Shown in pieces: positions 9,701 through 15,767 of a stretch of DNA of 64,000 bases. Source of the DNA: an uncultured Chloroflexales bacterium (GTDB taxonomy: Bacteria > Chloroflexota > Chloroflexia > Chloroflexales > Chloroflexaceae); the NCBI GenBank assembly GCA_937902315.1, contig CALGUG010000009.1, positions 62,001 through 126,000 on the forward strand, in the 5' to 3' direction. The notes below the pieces were generated by a model. That model did no database searches, had not been told where the DNA came from, and saw only the letters and a list, made by a program, of their open reading frames with translations. Position numbers and translations under genes: made by a program. The stretch's first letter is position 1. Each line of letters opens with the position of its first letter.

Positions 9701-11916
9701 AGGTCTGTATCAACAGCGGGATCTTCATAAATGATTGCGACGTCAGTGCCTTGATCCTCCTGAATATTGAAACCGGTTAGATTCCAAGAATCGTAATAGG
9801 TATGAACAACTTGTGGTACATTGTAAAAGTACCCCTTATCGCACCCTTGTTGACGATCATCAGGATCGTTAGGATCACAAGGTATATCAACCAATACCTG
9901 CACCGACCAAGCGAGCCGGATTTGGTGAGGTGAAGGCCAATCTCCAGTGGGCAAATAGCGCATACGACCAGTAAATGCTTCGCGCATGCCGGTCTTATCA
10001 TTGGTTTGCAGCGTAAGCGGCACATAGACCACTTTAGTGCTACCATCGCTGCTGTAGTTGTTGATCGAGATATTGTAGGGGGTAAGATCGCGTTGTGGCG
10101 GCAGATTGACACCATTGTTGGGCACACGGATCTCCAACATCGGTATCAATTTCATATCGCCATTAAATTCATTTGGCTCGGGGATACGGCCATTAGCACG
10201 CGCTACATCGGCATAGGTTTTTTGATCCTCGTCGATGACTTGTCCGTTAAGATCCCAAGGCCAGTCGAGTACATTAAAAGCGAACCATAAGTGCTTGGGA
10301 TCGGTGGGGCGTAGCTGGAAGTCTACAAAGGTAGGAATATTTGGCGTTAAATTATAGGCCGTGAAATTGAAAGGCGTTGTCTCATTAAAGGTCTGTGTTA
10401 TACGGGCGAATGGCGATAGATCCATACTATCGGATACGCCATCACCATCGTTATCATCATCGAAGGCATCGGGTATGCCATCGTTGTCGGTATCATCAGG
10501 GATGCCGTCGTTATTATTATCCCATTCTTGGCTATCAGCAATCCCGTCTTTGTTGGTATCGGCTTGAAAAGGATCCAGATACCACATCTTGCCGCCATAC
10601 GATGCGCCTAGCACCTCGACGCCATCCGATAAGCCGTCTTCATCACTATCGTGGTACTGGTAATTGGTGCCGATCCGTTCCTCTTGAAAGTCAGTCAGCC
10701 CATCGCCGTCGGTATCGCTACCATCTTCAGTGAGTTTGAGCACAGCAACCGTCATTCCTACATCGATATCTGCTTCGAGCGCTGTAGGAGCGACGTTTGT
10801 ATTCGAATCGATGTTCTCTAAGGCGTTATGATGCGGATCAAAATCGCTCTCGCGGAAGGCGGCTACGATCTCACGTTGCTGCTTATTTAATGCGCGCTCT
10901 TCTTCTCGCTCGGCGGCTTTAGCTGCTTGAACCTCAAGGAAACCTCGCAATTCGAGACTATTCAGTAAGGGTCCAAACACAAAACTTGCGATCAGAACAG
11001 TCGCTACCGCGCGATGCAGGCGCTTCGAGCTGCGTAAACGAATCAACAGAGCAGAAAAGAACATCACAGCTCCAATCATTGGAACTGCTGTTAACTGCGC
11101 TGTAAAGCGGCTGAAAAATGCAGCGAGCTTGTTTGGCGAAGCAAAGCCGAAATTAGAGAAGTTTATGGTGACATTCGCCGTTACCGTTTCACCATCCTGT
11201 TCTGGGAAACGTAGCTGCAAGATCTGACGAATGGGATAACCATCTTCAGCGATCCACAATTCGCCCTCGCCGCTCATTGCTTGATAGCTGTCTGAGACAG
11301 AAAGCTGTGCAACAACGGGAATCTGACCATCTTTATGCAGTTGTTGCTCTAGCTGATCGCGGATATATTCTGCAAAAGCAGGTCCATCGATCTCAAAGCT
11401 CATGCGCGAAAAGGTAATGCCCGCTCGTGTCTCTCGCTCGTGGGTAGTAACGTTGCGAGCGGCAACCAGATAGGCCATAAAATCGCCTTGAGGCGCGAAT
11501 CCATCGGTGAAGCCATCTCGTTCTTGCCATTCGCCATTACCTTCGCGAATAAAGGTTTTAGAGCCTTCGCTCCGAACCCAGAGACTATCTGCAGCTTGCA
11601 GGACGCTTCCTGAATTCGCCCATAATTTCATATCTGCAAGCCGTTCATGCAAGTTTGCCTGCCCTTCAACATAGAGGCGGCTTATCTCACTGCTACGCCC
11701 AACATTTTGGATTGTGGCGCTTGGCGTAGTGATTTGTTCTATTTCGCCGCTAAATTTATACGAGCCGGCATTTTGCACACGGTTCCACACCGCATTTATT
11801 TCATGGGCTTTTCCATATGCTTGGGCGGATAACAAGCTAAACATGCCGACAAGGCCAACAGCGATCAGTGCTATAAACAGAACTACTGGTATAGAGTGCC
11901 GAGCTGTTCTACTCAT
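3766..11916 (-). CDS. Giant multidomain surface protein with TSP3 repeats, internal membrane segments and LamG domain
   Basis: The start chosen is the ATG at 11916, with AGAGG six bases upstream; the open frame reaches back to 11988. That gives 2716 residues. A hydrophobic N-terminus (IPVVLFIALIAVGLVGMF) acts as signal or anchor. Two membrane spans follow near 270-318. A block of Asp-rich thrombospondin type 3 repeats (DSDEDGLSDG, DTDNDGIPDA) sits near 400-500. Further hydrophobic spans lie near 1058-1090 and 1155-1218. A second TSP3 block (DTDGDGLADS) is near 1475-1612. A LamG/concanavalin-like domain (DGLIDEVAIFDRSLS) covers about 2030-2235, followed by Ig-like or bacterial cadherin-like repeats. 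The chain ends QVYMPYVVK. TSP3 repeats bind calcium, so an outside-facing adhesive or envelope role is likely. Membrane spans in mid-chain are unusual for such proteins. The true function is unknown. Confidence 0.88.
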   Translation of the reverse strand: MSRTARHSIPVVLFIALIAVGLVGMFSLLSAQAYGKAHEINAVWNRVQNAGSYKFSGEIEQITTPSATIQNVGRSSEISRLYVEGQANLHERLADMKLWANSGSVLQAADSLWVRSEGSKTFIREGNGEWQERDGFTDGFAPQGDFMAYLVAARNVTTHERETRAGITFSRMSFEIDGPAFAEYIRDQLEQQLHKDGQIPVVAQLSVSDSYQAMSGEGELWIAEDGYPIRQILQLRFPEQDGETVTANVTINFSNFGFASPNKLAAFFSRFTAQLTAVPMIGAVMFFSALLIRLRSSKRLHRAVATVLIASFVFGPLLNSLELRGFLEVQAAKAAEREEERALNKQQREIVAAFRESDFDPHHNALENIDSNTNVAPTALEADIDVGMTVAVLKLTEDGSDTDGDGLTDFQEERIGTNYQYHDSDEDGLSDGVEVLGASYGGKMWYLDPFQADTNKDGIADSQEWDNNNDGIPDDTDNDGIPDAFDDDNDGDGVSDSMDLSPFARITQTFNETTPFNFTAYNLTPNIPTFVDFQLRPTDPKHLWFAFNVLDWPWDLNGQVIDEDQKTYADVARANGRIPEPNEFNGDMKLIPMLEIRVPNNGVNLPPQRDLTPYNISINNYSSDGSTKVVYVPLTLQTNDKTGMREAFTGRMRYLPTGDWPSPHQIRLAWSVQVLVDIPCDPNDPDDRQQGCDKGYFYNVPQVVHTYYDSWNLTGFNIQEDQGTDVAIIYEDPAVDTDLKNDAALTGLTYGLDAAFIGARYEDGSNQRSITIGEIARRFNRTTNTSIPDSNDLRWGIPNILRVETQTYKTFDEAIATTAMTETQRILTNQFSPRWKNDKEIKPLLLFAQEIRSRQLSLDGLGGANGYVSQNGNALTINMQPSGQKKTPLITTAHMRWVPYCSPAGSDARWAACENEVWWEELERRSPENDTLKQNLVLQQDDDPLNKDLLAGRVFSMVLYSSQLQMGVSRVVQEDTILLSTIYAKKSDPEIAWLLRPALVSGAPAVAKFIASYVIESRFLDMKAIEILGKLSKDLKAGVDSVISASKKAVQLLKNVTVKGAVGAASVTLIVSGLIAGLITGFVVSKNLADQGNQTAQKVYRGMVLTFSALASAASIIQTAVSLGTALAQTGSLIKSLRLVSPISNVAKKAGVIGLIVNVVVIWGFFFYSAFSSNEPAFSPQMNRALAEAIAATILAILLFILSLTFIGTLIASLISIIDTILQALCEDGYESLREVPGLNGACFTLNTAAVKFLAYLIYGYSPMVDVDHDELVTVGTPSISLADPNKGYVAGNALSVSMPITTTAFHKEPDLSNGLLILPYMWLYSPDNLRSSSFKYGLSHPTSEPQQLQTSLNQMNERWQGVHEYKKWAASPMYRGYANTTPPPLTNINLSTGINQTVPLSLTMAYAIPAYECWGVVIIGYCYTRELADSNMVSLDPLIFDIFPPTLDDFMTMSLVASVNGLGYSLAWSSEFGALKDSDGDGLVVKSQGGIDPDDTKADTDGDGLADSYELEQSRNGVAFDPQKCDTDGDGLTDKQEAELGTLPNKSDSDGDGLSDGQEVWHRVYNTTTCQPTNNWEGGWEISIPGSTLTIHVNSNPLLTDSDDDGLSDFFEWSKARDGLVDSNNSPYHPLVANALPISVFVESDTPTGMIGMGVVGPNQTFTYTTTVVAQEEMNPSPLQVSLPTQFGNTTHNSTLTFNNATIPQSLTQAYQVTVASGATSSEAEIISNVAGQIAGNIETVNVSATLKLIVDADPPTSSVTSFTHKQHVKGSPTGQPITYIIGGSASDELSDIIKVEVSVNNGPWQEAEGTNTWSFGVQIDDGEFEIRTRATDRAGNVEVPTTSISIYADGHGPEMDFIHTSAAPIVPKRDIEGYWTVPMGGTIWDRVIGTSSTIANGIPREGSELDLETIQVRLRREGDETTLNEWQKVTVNGIEWQHIYRFPISLADPTGLYRIELQASDQLGNTSYATDLLDLDAIGPLARLDLKDSARSFISDTITLTGVITDEHSRIGIDSLEVSFVPFDQVEVWSDAIVHLPFDEPTGDVFFSDLSGRANHAICVLPTACPTAGNAGRVDRAIRANQPLQIETKPNLNFGPDQSFTLQAWVKTTRGDNVLIHKGSDQQRYRLSVASNGRASLGLWSGGTSTIVTGGSDLRDNQWHQIVGMVDRSRGRASLFVDGQFVTSADVSGDFSSDDPIHVAGQMQIPETPQLMDGLIDEVAIFDRSLSAAEVTALYQSADLQWFPASLTQRGIGVSQARWSVTVPAGLEGIYQINLRSKDMVANRRTLPNAWRGVIDTLAPRVTLSAVPTGAFFFDAASNSYKAAVSYVCAAEDEYLDGSRLSCPGDNLPAPSSLFNTDPILLQRFPDITIRNGLVISYTHWQNLNLATQSMRACDQFGHCRSTNVTVNMPNPTAGAPKAVVTNPTDKSYITASDQISVTLLSESSQALREVTLSLNGKVIEKINFSQADNVKRDLRTLNVPIANEGEYTLVAQATDWAGRVQNTLYPVTFVADKSAPTLTINGSPITLAQSYGPGSDVLRFSGSVNDSIGLSAVKISIDGGPFADATFRNGRWQTAQMVRDAEGKTLRVTVRATDLAGRVTETSRTVNVEITTSNPPDTTITAKPNNNTSSRNASFSFTGKAGERNIALFECKLDNGDYEICTSTTQYQNLSLGTHTFSVRAIDTAGFVDPSPATYTWTIGNQGYQVYMPYVVK

Positions 11917-12236
11917 GGTCATCCTCTGCCCTATGTTTGTGGGCTGATAACGTGAGATAAATGCCTGTGTGTTAAGCCAGAAGCTCAATCGTCCGATGCT
12001 GACAAGATGGATAGGGCAACAATAGAGCTGCTAAAGTCCGTTAACTGTTGCTACACAAGCCGAAGCTCACTGGAGATACCATGCTCTGTAGATCTATAGC
12101 GCCGTGTAGCCTTGGTAAGAGCATTTAGTGGCCCTATTGTGCGATTGATGCTGCAGTGCAACATCTTGCTAGGGTGGTAGACAAGACAAGTTGAATAGCC
12201 CGAGATACATTAACCTCTCCATCGCATTACAGGGAG

Positions 12237-12299
12237 AACATCTAGACATCACTCTTACTGGAACGCTTGCCCTCAAGTAAGCAGGTGGGTTTAGATGTC
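12237..12299 (-). promoter_or_regulatory. Nested inverted repeats, possible leader RNA structure
   Basis: GACATC (12245-12250) pairs with GATGTC (12294-12299), and inside it CTTACT (12254-12259) pairs with AGTAAG (12276-12281). ACATCTA (12238-12244) can pair instead with TAGATGT (12292-12298), so two outer pairings exclude each other. It lies about 330 nt upstream of the giant surface-protein start. It matches no riboswitch class I recognise. Confidence 0.25.
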
Positions 12300-12364
12300 C
12301 TGCACGGAAGATTTTGCTCAAGCATAGCAGCTAGGCGTCTCAATAAAGTCTCTTAGCCTACTAC

Positions 12365-12420
12365 TTATCGTCACAAAAAGGGGTCTTTATCGTCACAAAA
12401 CTAGCCATTTATTGTCACAA
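12365..12420. repeat. Three direct repeats TTATCGTCACAAAA at exact 22-bp period
   Basis: Copies start at 12365, 12387 and 12409 (the third is TTATTGTCACAA). The 22-bp period puts the sites on one DNA face. They could be an operator array for the giant gene that starts at 11916. They could also be a relic of a TnsB/TniA-type transposon end, whose ends carry repeated GTCACAAA-like boxes. No transposase gene is present. Confidence 0.45.
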
Positions 12421-12537
12421 GCAGCAAATTAGTTAGTGGCTTTTTTCTGTTTCAGTCTGGCGAAGTCCTAATTATCGAAAGGTGTGTCTGCTCAAGCTAC
12501 AATCAGTTGCTCACTTCATATCTGTTTGTACTTCCAT

Positions 12538-12620
12538 AGGGCGGAAAAAGCCTGCTTGCTTCAAAACATTCCCAACCGCGTCCGCCTACGGCTACAAACA
12601 TCCTGCCCTCTCAAATAGGC
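12538..12620 (+). repeat. Interspersed GCGTCC element, copy 1
   Basis: The core GCGTCCGCCTACGGCTAC is at 12578-12595, and a degenerate GGCGGA...ATTC left arm precedes it. This copy has CCAACC before the core instead of the usual CTTGGC. Confidence 0.7.
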
Positions 12621-12799
12621 TTCTAGCCATCGGTGACGAAGCATTGCCTTAAAAACTGACACGCTCACAAGCCGGAAAAGCGAACAACTGAAGAGTGAAG
12701 CCCAAAAAGACGCCTTCCGCTCTGCCGAAGGCCAAAAAGCGAACATATGAAATCCGTTTGAATCGTTGTATTTTGGGGAGCCTATCCACACAGCGATAC

Positions 12800-12882
12800 G
12801 CCCTCTTTGCTGGCTTGCCTGTTGGTAGCCGTAGGCGGACGCGCCAATGACCGAATGGAAGCGAGAGACTTGGCCGCTATAT
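12800..12882 (-). repeat. Interspersed GCGTCC element, copy 2 (inverted)
   Basis: The core is at 12825-12842 on the minus strand, with a good left arm reaching TAGCGG at about 12880. Its right flank (CACACAGCGATACG, 12787-12800) is shared with copy 7, so these two are closer relatives. Confidence 0.72.
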
Positions 12883-12994
12883 CGCTATGCTCATCAAGCA
12901 GACTTGATATCAACCGATGAAGGGGAAGTGTTAAGAGGGCTTGTGCTTTGAGATAAGGCTGTATACTAAGTGTGTTGAATGGCTCAAAAAGCAC

Positions 12995-13025
12995 AAAAAT
13001 AGGCTCTTCAGTCGACTGAAGAGCC
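12995..13025 (-). terminator. Intrinsic terminator of glgA
   Basis: A perfect 24-nt palindrome (arms 13002-13013 and 13014-13025) is followed on the minus strand by TATTTTT. It starts 27 nt after the glgA stop. Confidence 0.8.
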
Positions 13026-13051
13026 CAAGAGTATTCGTTGAAAGCAGGCTT

Positions 13052-14563
13052 TTAGGCTTGCAAGCTGCTAAAGGGATCGCGCGGGGCACGGGTTACGCGT
13101 GTGGCGATCGCACGTTGGTAGAGGTCGACATAACGCTTGGCCGAGACCCTCCAAGAGTGATCGGAGCTCATAGCGCGCAGCACCAATTGGCGCCAAACAT
13201 GTGACGAGCGGTAGTGCTCGATCGCACGGATAAGCGCGGTGTAGAGCGCCATCGAGTCGTAGGGCTTGAACGAAAAGCCGTTGCCTTCGCCTGTGGTCGG
13301 ATCGTAGTCGGTCACGGTGTCGGCCAAGCCGCCCGTTGAGCGCACCACTGGAATCGAGCCGTAGCGCAGGGCGATCATCTGGCCCAGGCCGCAGGGCTCA
13401 AAGCGCGATGGCATCAGGAAGAGATCGCTACCAGCGTAGATCTTTTGGGCCAAGGCTGCCTTAAAGGTCAGGAAGATGGCCGCTTGTTGCGGGAACTGGC
13501 CGCGTATCTCGTTGAGGCGCTGGTGATAGCGTTGATCGCCGGTGCCGAGAATGACGATTTGAGCGTTGGTATGGCGCAGCAGCGGCTCGATAATATCGTC
13601 GATCAGGTCGAAGCCCTTTTGGTTGGTGAGGCGCGAGATCACGCCGATCAAGGGGGCGTCGGGCTTTTGTGGCAGGCCAGCTTCGCGCTGCAGGTCTTGT
13701 TTACAGATCTGTTTGCCCGCCAAGTTGTTGCGGTCGTAGTGGGCCGCGATGTAGGGATCGGTGGCGGGGTTGTGTAGTTCAGCGTCGATGCCGTTGAGGA
13801 CGCCGTAGAGCCGGTCGCGGCGGTCGCGCAACAGTGGGTCGAGCCCTTCGCCCAGTTCGGGTGTGAGGATCTCTTGGGCGTAGGTTTCGCTCACGGTGTT
13901 GATGATATCGGCATAATAGATGCCGCGCGACATAAAATCGACGACCTCGCTGAGGTGCGGGATGTCGGGATGGGCGATAAAGCCGTATTCGTCGACGCCA
14001 GCGATCTCAAGCACACGATGGCCAAAAACGCCTTGGTAGGCAAGATTATGAATGGTATAAACAGTTGCAGTATTTGCAAAAAATGGATCGTCTTTATAAA
14101 CCGTTTTGAGCCAATTTGGAACAAGAGCGGTATGCCAATCGTGACAGTGGATAATATCTGGTGCCCAGTTAAGTAGTTTAAGCGCTTCAAGCATAGCGCG
14201 ACAGAAGAAAATAAAACGGTCGGCATCGTCTTCATACATATAAATGCCGTCACGATTGTAGTAGTGGTCGTTGTGGACCATATAGACTGGCACATAGCTG
14301 TCTCCAGCGGGGGTGCGGCCCTCGATCAAGCTCGCCTCCTCAGTGCGCTCGTCCATAGGGACGCTGTAGGGCGGTAGCAGATCGTGTAGGTCGAAACGTG
14401 CTGGATCGATACGTCCGTAGTGCGGCATCGCAACACGAACATCATGCCCAAGCGCCTTGATAGCTTTCGGAAGCGCGCCAGCCACATCCGCAAGACCGCC
14501 AGTTTTTGCAAAAGGGTAGACCTCTGCAGACATCACCAATATTTTCAATGGTTTTTCTTCCAT
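13052..14563 (-). CDS. glgA: Glycogen synthase (ADP-glucose, GT5)
   Basis: This 503-residue GT5 glycogen/starch synthase transfers glucose from ADP-glucose to a growing alpha-1,4-glucan in the cytoplasm. The N-terminal donor-binding motif KTGGLADVAGALPKA starts near residue 20. The C-terminal retaining-transferase motif SRFEPCGLGQM and the STGGLADTV loop are intact. Length matches the bacterial family (about 470-500), with a short C-terminal extension. The ATG at 14563 has AAGGAG nine bases upstream. The gene stands alone: no glgB, glgC or glgP is adjacent. Upstream, 168 nt separate it from a divergent epimerase gene. Confidence 0.95.
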   Translation of the reverse strand: MEEKPLKILVMSAEVYPFAKTGGLADVAGALPKAIKALGHDVRVAMPHYGRIDPARFDLHDLLPPYSVPMDERTEEASLIEGRTPAGDSYVPVYMVHNDHYYNRDGIYMYEDDADRFIFFCRAMLEALKLLNWAPDIIHCHDWHTALVPNWLKTVYKDDPFFANTATVYTIHNLAYQGVFGHRVLEIAGVDEYGFIAHPDIPHLSEVVDFMSRGIYYADIINTVSETYAQEILTPELGEGLDPLLRDRRDRLYGVLNGIDAELHNPATDPYIAAHYDRNNLAGKQICKQDLQREAGLPQKPDAPLIGVISRLTNQKGFDLIDDIIEPLLRHTNAQIVILGTGDQRYHQRLNEIRGQFPQQAAIFLTFKAALAQKIYAGSDLFLMPSRFEPCGLGQMIALRYGSIPVVRSTGGLADTVTDYDPTTGEGNGFSFKPYDSMALYTALIRAIEHYRSSHVWRQLVLRAMSSDHSWRVSAKRYVDLYQRAIATRVTRAPRDPFSSLQA

Positions 14564-14646
14564 CAGTACAAAGCTCCTTCATGTCGGACTATGGCTGAAG
14601 CAACGACAATATAACTTCATTTTAATGGCATTGTACCATAGGCGTA

Positions 14647-14675
14647 TTGCGGCTTGATACACTGTCACGTACACT
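14647..14675 (+). promoter_or_regulatory. Candidate sigma70 promoter for the epimerase gene
   Basis: TTGCGG (14647-14652) and TACACT (14670-14675) are 17 nt apart and lie 57 nt before the ATG at 14732. This is a match by eye only. Confidence 0.35.
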
Positions 14676-14731
14676 AAAAGGCGCGAAGTTTACTTATTTA
14701 GCAAACGTTTTGAAGGCATGAAAGCGAGACT

Positions 14732-15682
14732 ATGCGTATTTTGATTACTGGTTCAAGCGGACAGATCGGAACCAACCTTGGTTTGCAGTTGCTTGAGGCG
14801 GGCCATGAGGTTTTTGGCATCGATAAGCGGCTTAATACTTGGACCGATCACATTCCGACGCTCTTGCAAGACCTAAGTGCTCCCTATCGCGATTTTGTGG
14901 GTGGAATCGGCAATGTACCCTACCCGCCTTGCGATGTGGTAGTGCATTTGGCCGCTAATGCCAAGGTTCACGAATTGGTGCAGAATCCTCATCGCGCGAT
15001 GGAGAATATCAGTCTGACCTTCAATATTTTGGAATATTGTCGTCACAATCAGGTTCCCTTGATTTTCGCCTCGTCGCGCGAGGTCTATGGTGATATTCAC
15101 CGCTATATCACCGAAGAGCAGCAGGCCGATTTCGCCTTTACCGAAAGCCCGTACTCGGCCAGCAAGATCGCTGGCGAAGCCTTTGTTTACTCCTACGCCC
15201 GTTGTTACGGTTTACGCTATATCGTCTTCCGCTTCTCAAATGTTTATGGCCGCTACGATAACGATATCGAGCGCATGGAGCGGGTTATTCCGCTCTTTAT
15301 TCGGCGTATGTCGAACGGTCAAGCCGTGACCGTTTTTGGCAAAGACAAAACGCTCGACTTCACCTATGTTGATGATTGTGTGCAAGGGATTATAGCTGGA
15401 ATCGAAGGCTTGGCGAGCGGGCGCATTCATAAGGAGACGATCAATCTGGCTTATGGTCAGGGCAATACCTTGGTGCGCATGGCCGAGTTGATCGCCGAGG
15501 CGCTTGGCCTAGAGGCCGAGATTCATGTCGAGCCGAGCAAGCGTGTCGGCGAAGTGACCCACTATATCGCCGATATCAGTCGAGCGGTCGAGATTTTGGG
15601 CTATCAGCCGAAAGTTCCGCTCGATGAAGGCATTCGTCGTGCTGTAGCTTGGTCACGAGAGTGGGCTCAACGTAAGCGCTAA
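14732..15682 (+). CDS. NAD-dependent epimerase/dehydratase (extended SDR)
   Basis: This 316-residue extended short-chain dehydrogenase is of the sugar-nucleotide epimerase/dehydratase type. The Rossmann motif GSSGQIGTNL is at residues 7-16. The substrate loop SSREVYGD follows, then the catalytic YSASK near residues 140-145. This combination is like UDP-glucose 4-epimerases and related NDP-sugar enzymes, acting on a nucleotide sugar in the cytoplasm. The particular sugar cannot be called. The ribosome site is weak (GAAAGCGAG). It is divergent from glgA and 85 nt upstream of the VIT-VWA gene. No glycosyltransferase cluster surrounds it. Confidence 0.85.
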   Translation: MRILITGSSGQIGTNLGLQLLEAGHEVFGIDKRLNTWTDHIPTLLQDLSAPYRDFVGGIGNVPYPPCDVVVHLAANAKVHELVQNPHRAMENISLTFNILEYCRHNQVPLIFASSREVYGDIHRYITEEQQADFAFTESPYSASKIAGEAFVYSYARCYGLRYIVFRFSNVYGRYDNDIERMERVIPLFIRRMSNGQAVTVFGKDKTLDFTYVDDCVQGIIAGIEGLASGRIHKETINLAYGQGNTLVRMAELIAEALGLEAEIHVEPSKRVGEVTHYIADISRAVEILGYQPKVPLDEGIRRAVAWSREWAQRKR

Positions 15683-15767
15683 AAACGTTTGGCAACAAAA
15701 GCCCAGCTGTCAACGTAGATTCCAAAGGCGACATGTGTGGGTTCTACCCACTAGCGAAGGGAAGAGT

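Larger units (their letters stand above)
11917..13001. other. 1.1-kb gene-free region upstream of the giant surface protein
   Basis: No reading frame here has a plausible ribosome site or protein-like composition. From 11917 to about 12236 I see nothing specific. After that come a nested inverted-repeat structure (12237-12299), three 22-bp-spaced direct repeats (12365-12420), two interspersed GCGTCC elements in opposite orientation, and a fragment of the B-type repeat (about 12690-12760) carrying CTGCCGAAGGCC. The region probably holds the promoter and leader of the giant gene plus accumulated repeats. Confidence 0.5.

Noticed and set aside
12561..12994. Two short minus-strand frames upstream of the giant gene
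   Set aside because: They consist largely of repeat-element sequence and lack ribosome sites.
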